Under the pieces are notes generated by a model. It did not search any database. It was not told the origin of the DNA and saw nothing but the letters and a program-made list of their open reading frames with translations. Positions 34,579-48,490 of a DNA stretch of 64,000 nt are shown piece after piece. This DNA is from Moniliophthora roreri (taxonomy: Eukaryota; Basidiomycota; Agaricomycetes; Agaricales; Marasmiaceae): NCBI GenBank assembly GCA_001466705.2, contig LATX02000046.1, positions 248,001 to 312,000 on the forward strand, given 5' to 3'. Both the position numbers and the translations under genes were made by a program. Numbering within the stretch: position 1 is the first letter of the stretch; every line of letters begins with the position of its first letter.

Positions 34579-36592
34579 ATGTTGTCGAGGTTATCGCGCA
34601 CAGCAGCACAAAGAGCCACCTCATCAAAAATATGCAACTGCTCTGCAGTTGTCGCGGGTCGTCGAGGAATCGTTCAGCCTTCTGGCGCTGAAAGAGCTAG
34701 CGTTGTGGATCTTCCTTCTACGTACAAGGATGAAAGTCACTTTACTCCAAGATCAGGTCCGGTACCTTCTTTCGAAGCAAGAAGAATAGAATACTAAATT
34801 TTCTCCAGACATGCTTGGTTTCAAGCTTGAGATTCCACGCCGAGAGGGTACTATGAAGGAAAAGACGAGACCCATTTACCTAGACATGCAGGTCTGTCTC
34901 GCCTTCCTTGCTATCGTTTTGGTTATTCATCATCCTTAGGCCACTACGCCCGTTGACCCTCGAGTTTTGGATGCCATGCTGCCATATTTGACGGATCAAT
35001 ATGGTAACCCGCACAGTAGAACGCATGCGTACGGATGGGAAGCGGAGCAGGCCGTGGAAGACGCTCGCAAGGTATGTAATATGCCCAATTGGCCATAGAA
35101 TGATACTAAACTAAGGTGATATTGGTAGCATATCGCGGACCTCATTGGAGCAGATCCCAAAGATATCGTATTCACCTCTGGTGCAACTGAAACAAATAAC
35201 ATGGCGATAAAAGGCGTTGCACGTTTCCACAAGGAGAAAAAGAAGCACATTATAACTACACAGACGGTGCGATATTGTCTAATATCTTGAAACACAATCC
35301 TAATATACCAATCCAGGAACATAAATGTGTGTTGGATTCGTGTCGAAAGCTCTCGGAGGAGGGTTTTGACATCACGTATCTCCCCGTACAAAGGAATGGT
35401 GTCATATCTCTTGATGAACTCGAGGCCGCTATCCGACCAGACACGTCGCTCGTTTCAATTATGACGGTCAACAACGAAACCGGTGTCATTCAGCCAATCA
35501 AAGAGATTGGAGCCCTACTTCGCAAACATCGAGGCATCTACTTCCATACAGATGCCGCCCAGGCCGTGGGCAAAGTCCCTGTTGACGTTAACGAGATGAA
35601 CATCGACTTGATGAGTATCTCGGGACACAAGCTATATGGACCAAAGGGCGTCGGTGCTGCCTATGTCAGGAGAAGGCCTAGAGTCAGGCTGGAGCCCATT
35701 CTTAGTGGTGGTGGTCAGGAGCGAGGTTTGCGTAGTGGCACGTTACCCGCCTTCCTGGCAGTTGGAATGGGTGAAGCAGCAAGAATCGCAAAACACGAGA
35801 TGACGGTGAGCATTATTTTTCTCGAGCTAGTGATGAAAACCTGCACGCAACACGCAAACTTGTGGATGCCGAGTAATACGATGCTTGCATCGAATTCGTG
35901 AGCCCGGTACATGACATTAGTGCAGGGGTACTGAAGCTCGCAACTCCGATCTCGCTTACTTCGTTGATCTAATCTGATATAACCAATTTGTTTTTTTTTT
36001 TAGAGAGATCGCGCCCATATCGAGGCCTTATCCAAGAGACTCATTGATGGGATCAACTCTCAAGTCGAGCACGTTGTTCGCAATGGAGACGTGAATGGCT
36101 ACCCAGGCTGTGTCAACCTCAGCTTTTCCTACGTAGAGGGTGAAAGTCTTTTGATGGCATTGAAGGTGGACCGCACTCATTACCAGTTACACGTCCGAGT
36201 TACTGACGTTTAACTTGTAGAACATTGCGCTATCTTCGGGTAGTGCGTGCACGTCCGCTTCCTTGGAACCGTCATATGTGCTTCGTGCATTAGGTACGGA
36301 GTACTCCTTCAGGCTTTCTTTCAAAGTTTTAAACGTTGCTTTCCATCTAGGCGCTGCCGAAGATATGGCGCATTCGTCCTTGCGGTTTGGTATTGGTCGT
36401 TTCACGACCGAAGCTGAGGTCGACTATGTGATCAAGCACATTATCGGTACCGTTAACAGACTCCGGGATATGAGGTTAGTTTGGTTTTAATATCAAGCAT
36501 CAGTGACAGACTCTGAATACCTTGGTAGTCCATTATGGGAGATGGTCCAGGAGGGAATTGATATCAACGCCATCGACTGGTCTCAACATTAA
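34579..36592 (+). CDS. NFS1: cysteine desulfurase NFS1, mitochondrial
   Basis: PLP enzyme that supplies sulfur from cysteine for iron-sulfur cluster assembly. Nine exons: 34579-34756, 34809-34891, 34940-35071, 35129-35266, 35317-35805, 36004-36165, 36221-36293, 36351-36474, 36529-36592 (480 residues). A basic, Ser/Arg-rich presequence precedes [23 protein letters not shown] Lys lies in [12 protein letters not shown], and the catalytic Cys in [15 protein letters not shown]. The C-terminus [18 protein letters not shown] is the usual one for NFS1. The ATG at 34579 sits in a CACC context; the frame is open upstream to 34504 without family similarity. Intron 5 (35806-36003) is 198 nt, several times longer than its neighbours, and carries a candidate snoRNA. 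Confidence 0.95.
35823..35940 (+). ncRNA. candidate C/D-box snoRNA inside NFS1 intron 5
   Basis: A C box GTGATGA (35830-35836) and a D box CTGA (35931-35934) are bracketed by CGAGCT (35823-35828) and AGCTCG (35935-35940), which pair perfectly as a six-base terminal stem. The whole unit lies inside an unusually long intron of a highly expressed housekeeping gene, the normal setting for intron-encoded box C/D RNAs. The candidate guide is the stretch just before the D box. C' and D' boxes are not convincing, and I could not match the guide to an rRNA site. Confidence 0.5.
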
Positions 36593-36827
36593 TGGGGCTC
36601 TGTTAGATGGTGTTTTCTTGGTTGCTAAACGTCTTTAGCGGATTGTTGTGCTTATTCTACCCCACCGTTGTATTTGTATGATATGATAGTCCGTTTTCCG
36701 TGCATCAGAAGTCGATTTTTTTCTATCAGCACACGTTTGTACACTAGACAAAGCAAGTACAAACATGGGAATTGAAACTCAGACATCCTGCATCTTGCTT
36801 ACTTTCCCACTAACCTCCATCACCAAA

Positions 36828-38340
36828 ATGGCTCGCCGACTCTACCTTGGAAGTAAGCACTTGCACTTTTCGTACTTTGGCCTAGAATCTCAAGAAAATT
36901 CTAGAGTTGCCGATTGATGCTCGGACGGAGGATGTGTCTAAGTTCTTTGAGGGTGTCGGTCGGATTGTTGATTGTCGTGTCATGACGGGTGAGTAAACAA
37001 GCCACTTGGGGGTCTTAGTCTGCTTATATTTGTTGCTAGGCTTTGGATTCATCGAGTTTGAGAACTCAAAGGCATGTGCATTCGCAAAAAAATTTTTTTC
37101 CTTCACCCTTTGACAAAATGTCCAGGATGCCGAAGATGCTGTTCAAAATTTCAACGGAAAAGCTTTCATGGGCGCCCCGTGAGCAATAGCTCCTTTTGAA
37201 TTTCAACTCATTGTATTTACCCTTGGATAGCCTCGTCGTTCAATTTGCTAAAGAGGGCCGCCCCCGAAGGGAACACTATGAGGACAGAAGGGAGTTTAGG
37301 TATGGACTGGCAAGTGTGGCGGTTACACTTCCTGACAATATTCGTGTTCTCTCTTCCAGCGCTCGTTCCCGTCGCCCCCCTGGTATTCGCATCATTGTTT
37401 CTGGCCTGTCTCGCGACACCAGCTGGCAGGTACGATATTTTCCGATATAACGTGCCTCGTGGTCCACCATCCCATCCGTTTCTCCTTGTGCAACATGTTG
37501 GCTACACGATTCTCGATGGGCTTCCGTGATGTGACTCGAATCAATTTTTTCATCCTTGGCTACCATTTCACTTTTTGGTTTTGGCGCGGATGGAAAACGT
37601 TTTTGGGTTCCCGAACCTTTGGCCACGTGGCGATTTCTCTGGACGATTTTCCCGAACCTAATGCGTCTCCTCCGCTGTTACTAGGATTTGAAAGACTTTG
37701 GTCGGGACGCTGGAACTGTCAGCTTTGCTGATATTGACCGTGATGTTCCGGGACAGGGGTGAGTCCATTTTTGGTGCCAAAGGACGTCTACTGACTTGGT
37801 TCTAGAATACTGGAGTACCCCTCCCGCGAAGATGCTGAGCGGGCAGTGAAGCAGCTCGACGGCACGGACCTGCGTGGAAGGCCAGTTCGCGTTGCCTTTG
37901 ATGACAGCGTAAGCTTTTTCATCTCTTCCACCGGCACTGCCATTAAGGGTCCTTCTTAGCGTTCTGGCCCCGACAACTACCGTCGTGATGACCGTCGTGA
38001 CGACCGGTATGGCAGGGAAGATCGTTACAGAGACCGACGGGACGACAGGCGCGACCGCGACGATCGCTACAGAGACGACTACCGCCGTGACCGCTCCAGG
38101 TCCCCTCGTCGTGGAGATTTTGACGACCGCCGCAGGTCCCCACCCCCAAAGAGAGATGATGATAGAAGGCCTTCAGGGTACGACGATCGCAGGGGGGGTG
38201 ATGATGACCGCAGAAGACCTGATTATTATGACCGTCGCAGGGATGAAGATAGAAAACGGGACGACAAGAGGCGCGACGACAAGGACGACCGTTACGACGA
38301 TAGGCCGAGGCACGCCAACGGAGACAGTGGATATCGTTAA
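36828..38340 (+). CDS. SR-type splicing factor with two RRMs
   Basis: Nuclear RNA-binding protein of the SRSF4/5/6 kind, acting in pre-mRNA splicing and export. Nine exons: 36828-36852, 36905-36988, 37040-37071, 37126-37178, 37231-37299, 37360-37429, 37685-37758, 37806-37908, 37960-38340 (296 residues). RRM1 has RNP2 LYLGKL and RNP1-like GFGFIEF. The second RRM is the pseudo-RRM type, marked by SWQDLKDFGR. The last exon encodes an Arg/Asp-rich tail with RSRSPRR and RRSPPP, so RD/RE repeats dominate over RS. Intron 3 (37072-37125) has a GC donor (GCATGT). Intron 6 (37430-37684) is 255 nt, far above the local norm, and splits SWQ from DLKD. Confidence 0.88.
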
Positions 38341-40436
38341 GGACAAAGGACATGTTCTTGGATAAATTTTATTCGGACGACTGCGAACAGGAAAGTGGAA
38401 TCGGCGTCCCTCGAATGGTTTTTTTCTACATCTCGTTTGGTCTTGTCTGTGTTTCCCTATCCCCGATGCGGTGTTGTTCTATATGCGGACCGTGTACTAT
38501 CTGATCCTCGATATTCGTTGCTTTAACGGGCTATCTATTCGTGAACCGAAACCTTTGGACGGACGGACGAAATGTTTTTTTTAGGTTTGGCGCCTCCAAA
38601 AGGTTACCTCTGTCGGGACCAAGTGCGATAAAGCCCCTTGAACAAGCGCCCATGTAGTTGGATTCCGAAGAGTCGAATGGCAAGGCCACCGCGAGGCAGG
38701 GATCGTAACCTTATTCACTCGGCAGTTCACTGATGGTTCGAGTTGAGAAATCCCGGTACTCATTTAGGTTCAGCGCCGCAAGGTGAGTATAAGGTAAGTG
38801 CTGTGATCCACCGAACAGGCACGGCCGGGCTGCAGGGTTGTTCGGGAGAGGATGATCACTGCTATGCGTGGCAGGGTTGAGTTGCGCGTACATTAGATTA
38901 TATTCTTGCTGCAATGTAATGCGACTATCATGTCTATTTCCTACACGACGTTAAGTGTGGCTTTGGGTGATGAAGAATATGGTGCTGTATACTAGTTCTG
39001 GTCGCCTGCGGCTGGGCCTTGCTTCACCAAACCAAGTCCGTGCATATTTACATACTTCAAATATACTGATTGCAGGATTGTGGAAGCGTGTGGGACCAGA
39101 AAATTACTCACGGAATACTGGAGAAGACGGATGTCCCGGTGAATACCGATTTCTCTTGTTCAGCCTGGCTCAACGTCCCATCCCAGAAAGCAAATCATTC
39201 TCGGATGGCCAACCTCTCTATCTTAAACTTGTTGATAGTAGCGAACAAGATTAATATTCACAACCCCCGACAGTGAACCGCAATGCCAATTACTGTTCCG
39301 AGTCTCCATATCTGTACATATTGTTTACCAAGAGTTGAAAGGTGTTGACTCTATCCTCTCCAAAGACAGCTCTAGCGAAAGGGAGCCCCTGGAGAGGGTC
39401 AGGGCGAGCCCTACTGTCCAACCATCAATCCTGAACTCTGAAGATGTGTGCGAATCAAGTCTCGGTGGTCGCCTTTGATCTCAACAAACCTGACGTGAAT
39501 TTAAGATGATCACAGATGTGGACGGGAGAGTGTACAATTTCTCTCCATTAGCAGGAGGTCTGCGACATGACGTGTAATTGACGCGTCGACGAATGTCGGG
39601 TGCGACGTGGAGCTAGAAATGTAAAGCGAGTAGCAGCCTTTGGCGTATGCAAGGATTATCCATAGAAAGCTAAAGCTGTGGCGCGACCACTCTCTGATGC
39701 GATTATCTAGAGTTAGTCAGGCTGCGCGAATCCAAGAGACTTCGGCGCCACGGCAGGCTAGTTCGTTCGTCCTCGAAAATGGACAGAGAGTGTTTGAGCC
39801 ACATTTGAGTCCGATGGAATATGACGCATGGGCAAGTCGTTCATGCGATGATGATTCGATGGAACGCATTGCATTTCGCAGAGAGTGATAGCTGTCACTT
39901 TGTAAGGAAGGACTCTGAGCCAAGGGTGAACTTACCATTAGCAAATTCGAGTTCGTGTCGATATAAAACTCGTGTTTTGCGTTTCTAGATCGTTTCGGTC
40001 GTTGCTCCTCGCTGCCTCGGAGTTTGGTTGCAAGAGGCGGAAGGAGAGATCCACCAGCCAGGACCAGAACATCCGACTCCGAGTTGTGCCAATTCGACCC
40101 GCACGGACCGCGACTTGCAGGAAAGTCTTGAAGAGAATAGCATCGTCTTAATCTACTATTCCGCCTCCTCTCCCGATTCTACGACCCCGGTTCATTCACA
40201 CAGATAACCAGGAAGTCCTACTTTGCAGCCAAATGATGTAGCAAGACCTATTCCGACTCTCCACACAAAATTCCTGATTCCTTTGTCATTCTACGCTCTC
40301 TCCGCGACATGTGACTTAGATGCAGCTTCTTTAGTTGAGTTATACCAGTGTTGATGTTCGTTATAGGGTGAGGGAAATGGAAAGTCAATAAGAAGTGTAT
40401 ATCATAGTACCTAAGAATAGCAGGCAACGTCTAAGC
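38341..40436. other. intergenic, about 2.1 kb
   Basis: Between the SR gene and the 3' end of the mitochondrial uL2 gene. Short frames (for example 39640-39888) lack any family resemblance. No tRNA, repeat or transposon end was recognised. Confidence 0.45.
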
Positions 40437-41666
40437 CTACGCCTTGCCCTTGCGCTTCTCAACCCCACGCGGCCTTTCACGGATAACAAGCTTGTTGCTG
40501 TTCTTGGGGCCCTTGGGACCTGGTTTCCTGGTACGTGTACCTTTTGTACCCCAACCCCAGATAGATACGGGGTGTTTGTTTGACTTGGAGCGACCACGTC
40601 CACCTCCGTGAGGGTGATCGCATCTACGAATCGAGTTAGCATGGACTGAACGGAAGAGAAGAGACAACGAAACACAGGCTACTCACGCATTCATAGCAAC
40701 ACCACGCACACTCGGTCTACGACCCAGCCACCTCGACCTTCCAGCTTTACCCAAGGACTTGTTCTTCCAAAGGTAATTCCCAACCTGCCCAATGGTCGCA
40801 CAACAATCCTGGAGGATTTTTCGGATTTCTCCGCTCTGGAGTTGAATCTGGGAATACTTGCCGCTCTCTTCATGAGCGACGACAATGGCGGAGGAACCAG
40901 CACTCCGAACGAGTTTGGCTGGTCCAGTTGGTGATAGACCAATATTGTGGACGACGGTACCAGGTGGGATGAGGTGTAAAGGCAGCACGTTGCCCGACTT
41001 GAGAGTCAGAGCGCGAAACATACCCAACGCGAGTGCCGATGTGTCTGCTTCTCCCCTGGCCTCAGCACTCGCCTTCTTCTTCTTACTCTTGACATCTAAC
41101 TTGAGACCTGGAACAAAATCATCCGGAACCCCAGACCTAAAACTCTGCACTGTATCACCCGCTCTCATACCCTCCGTAGCGATAATGTAACTCCATTTCT
41201 TCGTACCCTCGGCTTCTGGATTCCGATTTTTCACCAGCGCAATATGAGCTGAGCGTCCGGGATCGTATTCAACACGCACAACGTCAAATATGCCTGGCTC
41301 TGTACGCATAAAATCGACGGTACGTATACGCTGCTTGTGTCCACCTCCTCTGTGTCGGACGGTGATACGACCCGTGTTATTCCGGCCACCCTTTTTACGC
41401 TTTGGGATGGTGAGAAGACGGACTGGTTTTCCTTCGTATAACCATGGTGTAAGAGGTCTTTTGAGATGACGCAGACCGGGGGTGTAAGGTTTGTATGTTT
41501 TGAAAAGCTCGGCGGTACGAGCGAAAGACGAGTCGGCGGATTTTATGGGTTGGACTTCAGTTGCGTAGGTGCATGACTGAAGGGAAATTCGAGGGAGAGT
41601 TTGAGGGCGAAGAGGGGAGGAAAGGAGGGATCTGAGCAGCGTAGTGCTGCTACGTGCTGAGAACAT
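40437..41666 (-). CDS. RML2: mitochondrial ribosomal protein uL2m
   Basis: Large-subunit protein at the peptidyl transferase centre of the mitochondrial ribosome. Two exons from the 5' end, 41666-40687 and 40623-40437, give 388 residues. An Arg/Ser/Leu-rich presequence (MFSARSSTTLLRSLLSS) precedes the uL2 core. Landmarks are GRITVRHRGGGHKQRIR, the RPSVRGVAMNA segment and, across the intron, the DHPHGGGRGRS loop that contains the conserved His near the catalytic centre. The C-terminus is basic. It is divergent from RuvB-like 2 with only 66 bp between start codons. Confidence 0.93.
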
Positions 41667-41732
41667 GCAAAATTGGGAGCAAAAGGTTGCTGGCGCGCGT
41701 CAAAAATTTGTTTACTCGGCTTGCTTTGAACC

Positions 41733-43472
<1,740 letters not shown>

Positions 43473-43901
43473 GAAGCGGTGCGATTTGTATCTGTATCAT
43501 AGTTTGGGAATGTAATCCAAGGTTGGGGTTTCTTTAATTATCACGGCGACAAACTGGAGTCGGGCCAGTTATCATCTCATCTTGTTGTCGACGTGCGCTT
43601 CGGATCAGGCTTGCATCGCATCCAACTCATTTCGACACACATAATCCAAATAAGCTTCGACAGGTCCATCTCGAGCGAAGTCCTGGGCCTCCCCTTTCTT
43701 GTCCTGCTGCCAGCTTCGTTGTGCCATGTCCATCGCATATGATCGAGGGTCACGTAACCTTAATGCTATCGATTTCGACATACACAATACAATCCAGACG
43801 CTATGTAAGCGTTCCTAAGCCTTACAGATTTTCACCTTGCTACCAGAAGAATTGCGACCTCGTCGACCCATATCCGGGCCTATTGCACATCCGCACCACG
43901 A
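43473..43901. other. intergenic between convergent RVB2 and NACHT gene 1
   Basis: A minus-strand frame of 60 codons (43605-43787, ending NELDAMQA) is open but unassigned. Part of this stretch (about 43770-43900) is similar to 48790-48906, the 3' flank of the second NACHT gene, so it belongs to the duplicated unit. Confidence 0.4.
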
Positions 43902-46407
43902 TCAAAGTGTCCGACATACGATCTCCTCCGCCTTGGCAATGAGAGGCAATGTTCGATCAGCATATTCGGCTGGAAAGGACTAGAGCACTGTGTTAGTGTA
44001 ATGGATACATGTATCATTGGACGTACTTGTAGCCACCTCGATACATCCGCTTTATCTTTCAAGGATTTGATATGCCGAACAACCCTAGGAAGGGCATCCA
44101 GAAATTCTGGAGTGGGACCACAGATATCCAATACGTCGCAGAGGCGATGTAGTCTCACGTTCGGTATGTGGCAAGCGAGACGCTTTGTCCTGGTCTCGGT
44201 ATACCAATAGATAGGATTACTCAACACATTGGCAGCTGGGTTTCTGACGGCGACCGAGAGTTGAATATGGTATATACCGCGTGAAGTCAACTCTAAGCAT
44301 GGTAGCGACAAACACGATGAAGCTCGGGTGCATTGACAGCCGCTTCCAGTCGGAACTATTTGGAGGTGGTACTTGAAGAGATCTCGAACTCTGGGAATCT
44401 TTCCCAGTTCGCGGAGCTGAAGCAACGCCTCGTTAGACCCTATGGAATAGATGAGGCTATACCCTAAAGCTTGTGCAGCAACATCTAAGATTCGGGATGC
44501 TGCCATACCGGGAACACCTGGATGAGACACTTTGACAGTAAAGCCTCTTCTGTAATCAGAGAAGCACCGTATTATGTCGTTGTATGAAGCAGGATCCATC
44601 TATTTGCGATGTAAATGACTATGCTTTCAATGACAGTTATGGCGAACGCACATGTAATCGCTCTAGAAGGAGTTGAGTTTGGAAAAAGAACTGTTCTATA
44701 CTTTTCCTGCTTTCAAGCCTCTGTTTCGCTTCCGAGGCAAGTAGAAATCTCCGAAATTGTGTGCCAAACACGACGCCGAAGTCAAACTTTTGAAGGGCAT
44801 TCAAAACTTCATCATTGAGGTCACTCCTCGAGCAATCATCTCCCCAGCTATTCCAGGCTTTGTAAAAAACGCGCCATCTGTGAGTATCAAACATGAGATT
44901 TTACCCTATTGCAAACCAATGAAGACGTACTGCACCGACTCATGATGCTTGGAATAGTCTGCAGCCACATTAAAGATTCGAGAGTAGTGCTCTAGGATCC
45001 GCAATGTCCTACATGCAAGAAAACTGTATTGCTTCTGTTTATTGCCCATGAAAAAGTAACCAGAGCGTGACTTATCAAGGAGGAAATCATGGAATGATGC
45101 ATGGAATGTCCGAATAATGTCTCTGGGGCCCCCGATCTCAAGAATCGAGTGCATTCCACGCAACGTTGAGATGACATCTCCTTTGGGTAGTAGCAGAAAC
45201 GCTTCAATATATTCCGGTTCGGTTCCCATCCCATGCTGTGGTGGCAGCAATGCAATTGCCCAAATAACATCTCGCACTTTCGAGCGCTGGGGATTAGACG
45301 ACAAGATCTGGCGGTAGAGCACGTCTAAATCATGCCAGGGCGAGCCCAGCTCTGGATTTGGATGGATAGGAGGGTGAAGAACGTGCACCAACTGCGTGCA
45401 CGGATTCGAATATTCATTATCGACGAATTTGATGACGGTGGTGGCATAAATGAACTGCCCGCATGCCTTCTGCGCGAGCACATAGACAACGCCAGGTACC
45501 GGCCATGGATTCGGAAATGGGATGTGTCGATTACGGGGGTCTGCGCGAATCCGATTGCACTCGCTATCCAAGAAAGTTGCAATGTCACGACGTGTGTCAA
45601 GTGTTTTATCCAGGGCGACACGACGAAGATATGGCTGAAAGCTATCGAAGTCAAATGCTTCCCGGATATGCGGCTCCGGTCTGCTGCATATGAGGAAACG
45701 TAGGTGGATATGCTCGGGAAAAATGGTCGCCAGAAGGGAGAGGATGCGTTGCTGCTCCCGACTCCCTTTGCACTCGTCGAGACCATCAATGATGATGAGC
45801 CATGGGTGATTGCGCGATTTCTCGAGGGTCCTGCAAGGCTCTACAATGAGCTTCTGGAGCTGCTCTTCGAGCGTAGCCTGTAGAATAGTGGGATCCTTGA
45901 TTGCCTCCGTGATTGGTTTCCGAAGCTCTGGGATCCTCGTTGCAAGCCCATAAGCAATGCAAAGACACAGGGAGTTGGCGACACCTCGTTTTGGATCTCC
46001 TCTGGAGAAGAAGAAACTGGAAGCTAGGTATCCCTCTTTCTGGCCTGTCTCCGACACGGTTTGGGCAATTGCTGATTTACCAGCACCTGGGGGGCCGTAA
46101 AGCCACATCATGGGTTGTCCCGGAAAAGGGCAGTGAATCCACTCATGAAGGACACGTATGACATCTTGACGAGTTTCTGGATGACATCGAGGAGGTGGAT
46201 AGCGTATTTCAGAGTTATGACTTGCGCCTACGTCCTTGATGGCCTGCCACAGATCATGAAGAGCTGTTGAGAGTTAGAATCGCCAGTCCAGGATCCAGAA
46301 GTGATTAACGCACGATCAGTTAAATAGTTGTGATTAACATCGCGGCCTATAGCTATGAGCTGTCCACCGGAAACATGGACGCCATGGGCACCTTGAAACA
46401 TAGACAT
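43902..46407 (-). CDS. NACHT-domain NTPase, fungal NLR-like (gene 1)
   Basis: STAND-type signalling NTPase. Exons from the 5' end 46407-46314, 46263-44940, 44877-44652, 44599-44027 and 43979-43902 give 764 residues. A short N-terminus has Gly/Asn-rich GGQ and GRDVNHNY motifs. Then come the pre-NACHT helix, Walker A GPPGAGKSA (about residue 85), Walker B LIIIDGLDEC, sensor-like LRFLICSRPEPHI, and a helical region. No WD40, ankyrin or TPR repeats follow; instead there is a C-terminal region of about 220 residues beginning MDPASYNDII, with a CQCT pair, shared only with gene 2 here. Splice sites were fixed by comparing both copies. A role in recognition of non-self is a family-level inference. 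Confidence 0.85.
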
Positions 46408-47214
46408 CTCGCCCTGCGGTGCTTTATGAGGGAACGGCGAGGAATAGAGGTTGCGGATGATTTGGGTGATTCAACACTTTCGTCGGTTCATCAAGCATTC
46501 ATCAGTCTTCTATAACGATATAAGGCACAAGGGAAACTCACTTCACAATGAATGGTCAGCGTTATTATCAGAAGCAACCCACGTTCCCTCCAACATCTTG
46601 AATGCTGTGGTGGTCAATGAACAAGCTGCCGAACGGATGTGCTTGCCAGGCTTGCGCCCATACTTCCACCCACTCGTACACTCCCAGCTCGCAACCTCTG
46701 AATCAAAATTCCATTTCCCTTTCATTCTCAATTATATACCCATGGCAACTAGATTTAATCCGTCAAATCTGTAGACTCATCCTTTCCCAAGCTTTTCAAG
46801 ACTTACGACACCTCGTATGCCAACCCGTGAACATGAACAAGCACCCTGGCCTCTACTCTGTTGTCTCCCGCCATATTCAGTGCATAATGCACGAGTTCCG
46901 GAATGAGGATTCACTCCTTCGTTTGGATTACGTGCTATGCAGCAAACTCACACTTTCTCCTACAAAACAACGGGATGGCACGGCTCGGTGTGTTGCCTTT
47001 TTGTCTGTTGAGATGGTGTTCTCATTTCTTTGCTCCCGCCCAGCTGTGACCCGATATATGTTTTGTCTATAACCGTTGACTCGTTTATTTCCGCGTCGAT
47101 TTATTTTCGCGCCGCCTCGCTTCGTTAACCTTCTGCAGAATCTGCTTTTCAGGATTCGAAATCAGTCCGAAATTCCGGAAAAGCTGCGAGGCTTCCTAGA
47201 TTCTAGAATTTACA
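46408..47214. other. 5' flank of NACHT gene 1 and anonymous sequence
   Basis: The first about 140 bases resemble the same position upstream of NACHT gene 2 (about 51470-51540), including a shared minus-strand donor-like GTRAGTTTTC-type site that could mark a 5' leader intron. A plus-strand frame of 156 codons (46602-47072) shows no domain. Confidence 0.4.
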
Positions 47215-47905
47215 GTGACCCGCCTGCGCATCAATCACGGTGACGGATGTTCAACGTCCCCCACTAATTTGGACTACCCTATTCTGGGTCTACATTCGCA
47301 AGAGTATCGTCTCATCTCTCTACTGGCCATGGTGAGTCAAGTTTCATCGGATATCCGACATACTCATCCCCATTTCCAGTACTCGATGAACAAAATTTAT
47401 CCCAGCATTCGTCTCTCGCCAAACAAGATACAACCTGATGCCGAAGAAGTACAACCAAGCGATAGCATTGATTATTACAGTCAAATAGCCTATACCTACG
47501 CCTCGGATAAATCGTTTCCTATCGTGCACGTCGATGGTGAGTGAACTTGCACAAGATCCGAATCTGATCATGTCTCTAAAGTCCGTAGGTACTCTCGCTG
47601 CCTGGATGAAGTCTCCACTTGACGATGGCCCCGAAATACTGCCCGGATTCAATGTCCCCGCTCCTATGAGTCTTCTATTCGAGAGACATTCTTACCATAT
47701 TCTTATCTATCTCGGCTTCAGCTTCGTTACAACAACGCACCCCTCACGCACAACCAAATCTAAACCAAGGCAACCCAACAGTCCTCAAGCCACCTCTTGC
47801 GGATCAACCTCCCACAAACTGGAAGCACAAGGCATAGTGAAGCCGGAATCGTCGACTTGGGCCCCAGCAGATGACAAGGTTTTCGGGAGGTCGGGTGAAG
47901 CTTGA
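47215..47905 (+). CDS. possible small gene of unknown function
   Basis: I do not recognise this. A frame from 47215 is open to a plausible donor at 47537, with an optional 48-nt in-frame intron (47332-47379). Joining at 47589 continues through GTLAAWMKSPLDDGPEILPG to a stop at 47905, about 200 residues. The peptide has ordinary composition, but I see no motif. It sits between NACHT gene 1 and the RVB2 pseudogene. The start codon is uncertain, and it may itself be a remnant. Confidence 0.25.
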
Positions 47906-48017
47906 TGGGAGATTGGGCGAAGATGGCTAGGATTCATATGTCGGTTTATCACCCTCATGGAATGAGGTCCACACGTGGATGTTTCTGATAATCCTTCACG
48001 AGCTCGGAACTCTCTAG

Positions 48018-48490
48018 GTGTTTGTTTGGATCAAGGACTAGGACTCGATGGCAGACTGAAACCGCGCACAAACTCACAAGGAATGGTCGGACAGGCAAAT
48101 ACACGTGAAGCAGCGGGTATTTTGAAAATGGTATAAGGACAGGTCCACCTTCGACTGGGAAAACCAAAACTGTAGCTTATGACTGGGCTCGAGCAGTGGC
48201 TCACTACTTAATGCACCACTGACACTGACTGGGAACTGGAAAGCATAAGGCAAACCCTAGTGAACGACGTACCCTTCACAATGATAGCAGCAAGAGGGAA
48301 AGGTCATGGCCCTAGGCCACTTCTTTGCCAAGTTGAAGAGTTATGATGCTATGGGTTCCAATGGAAGCTACCCGAACCCGCGTCACCATACTTTTCTTCA
48401 CTAACAAATTTAACACGATGCCGACAGATGAAATTCATCCAATGCTTCGACGATGAAATCCAAAAAAAGAAAGGAAGTCATACATATCTG
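48018..48490 (+). pseudogene. decayed partial copy of RVB2
   Basis: Sequence from 48018 matches RVB2 exon 2 onward (GGACTAGGACTCGATGGCAG, AGGAATGGTCGGACA, GCAGCGGGTATTTTGAAAAT). It retains GPPSTGKT, including the unusual Ser, then pieces of exon 3 (GTACCCTTCACAATGAT), exon 4 (TATGATGCTATGGGTTC) and exon 5 (GAAATCCAAAAAAAGAAAGG). About 820 bp of the parent is compressed to about 470 bp by deletions, there is a TAA in the coding frame, and the first and last exons are absent. It is followed by NACHT gene 2 in the same arrangement as the intact pair. Confidence 0.85.

Noticed and set aside
46602..47072. A 156-codon plus-strand gene upstream of NACHT gene 1
   Set aside because: Cys/Ser/Leu-rich random-looking peptide; no splice partners.
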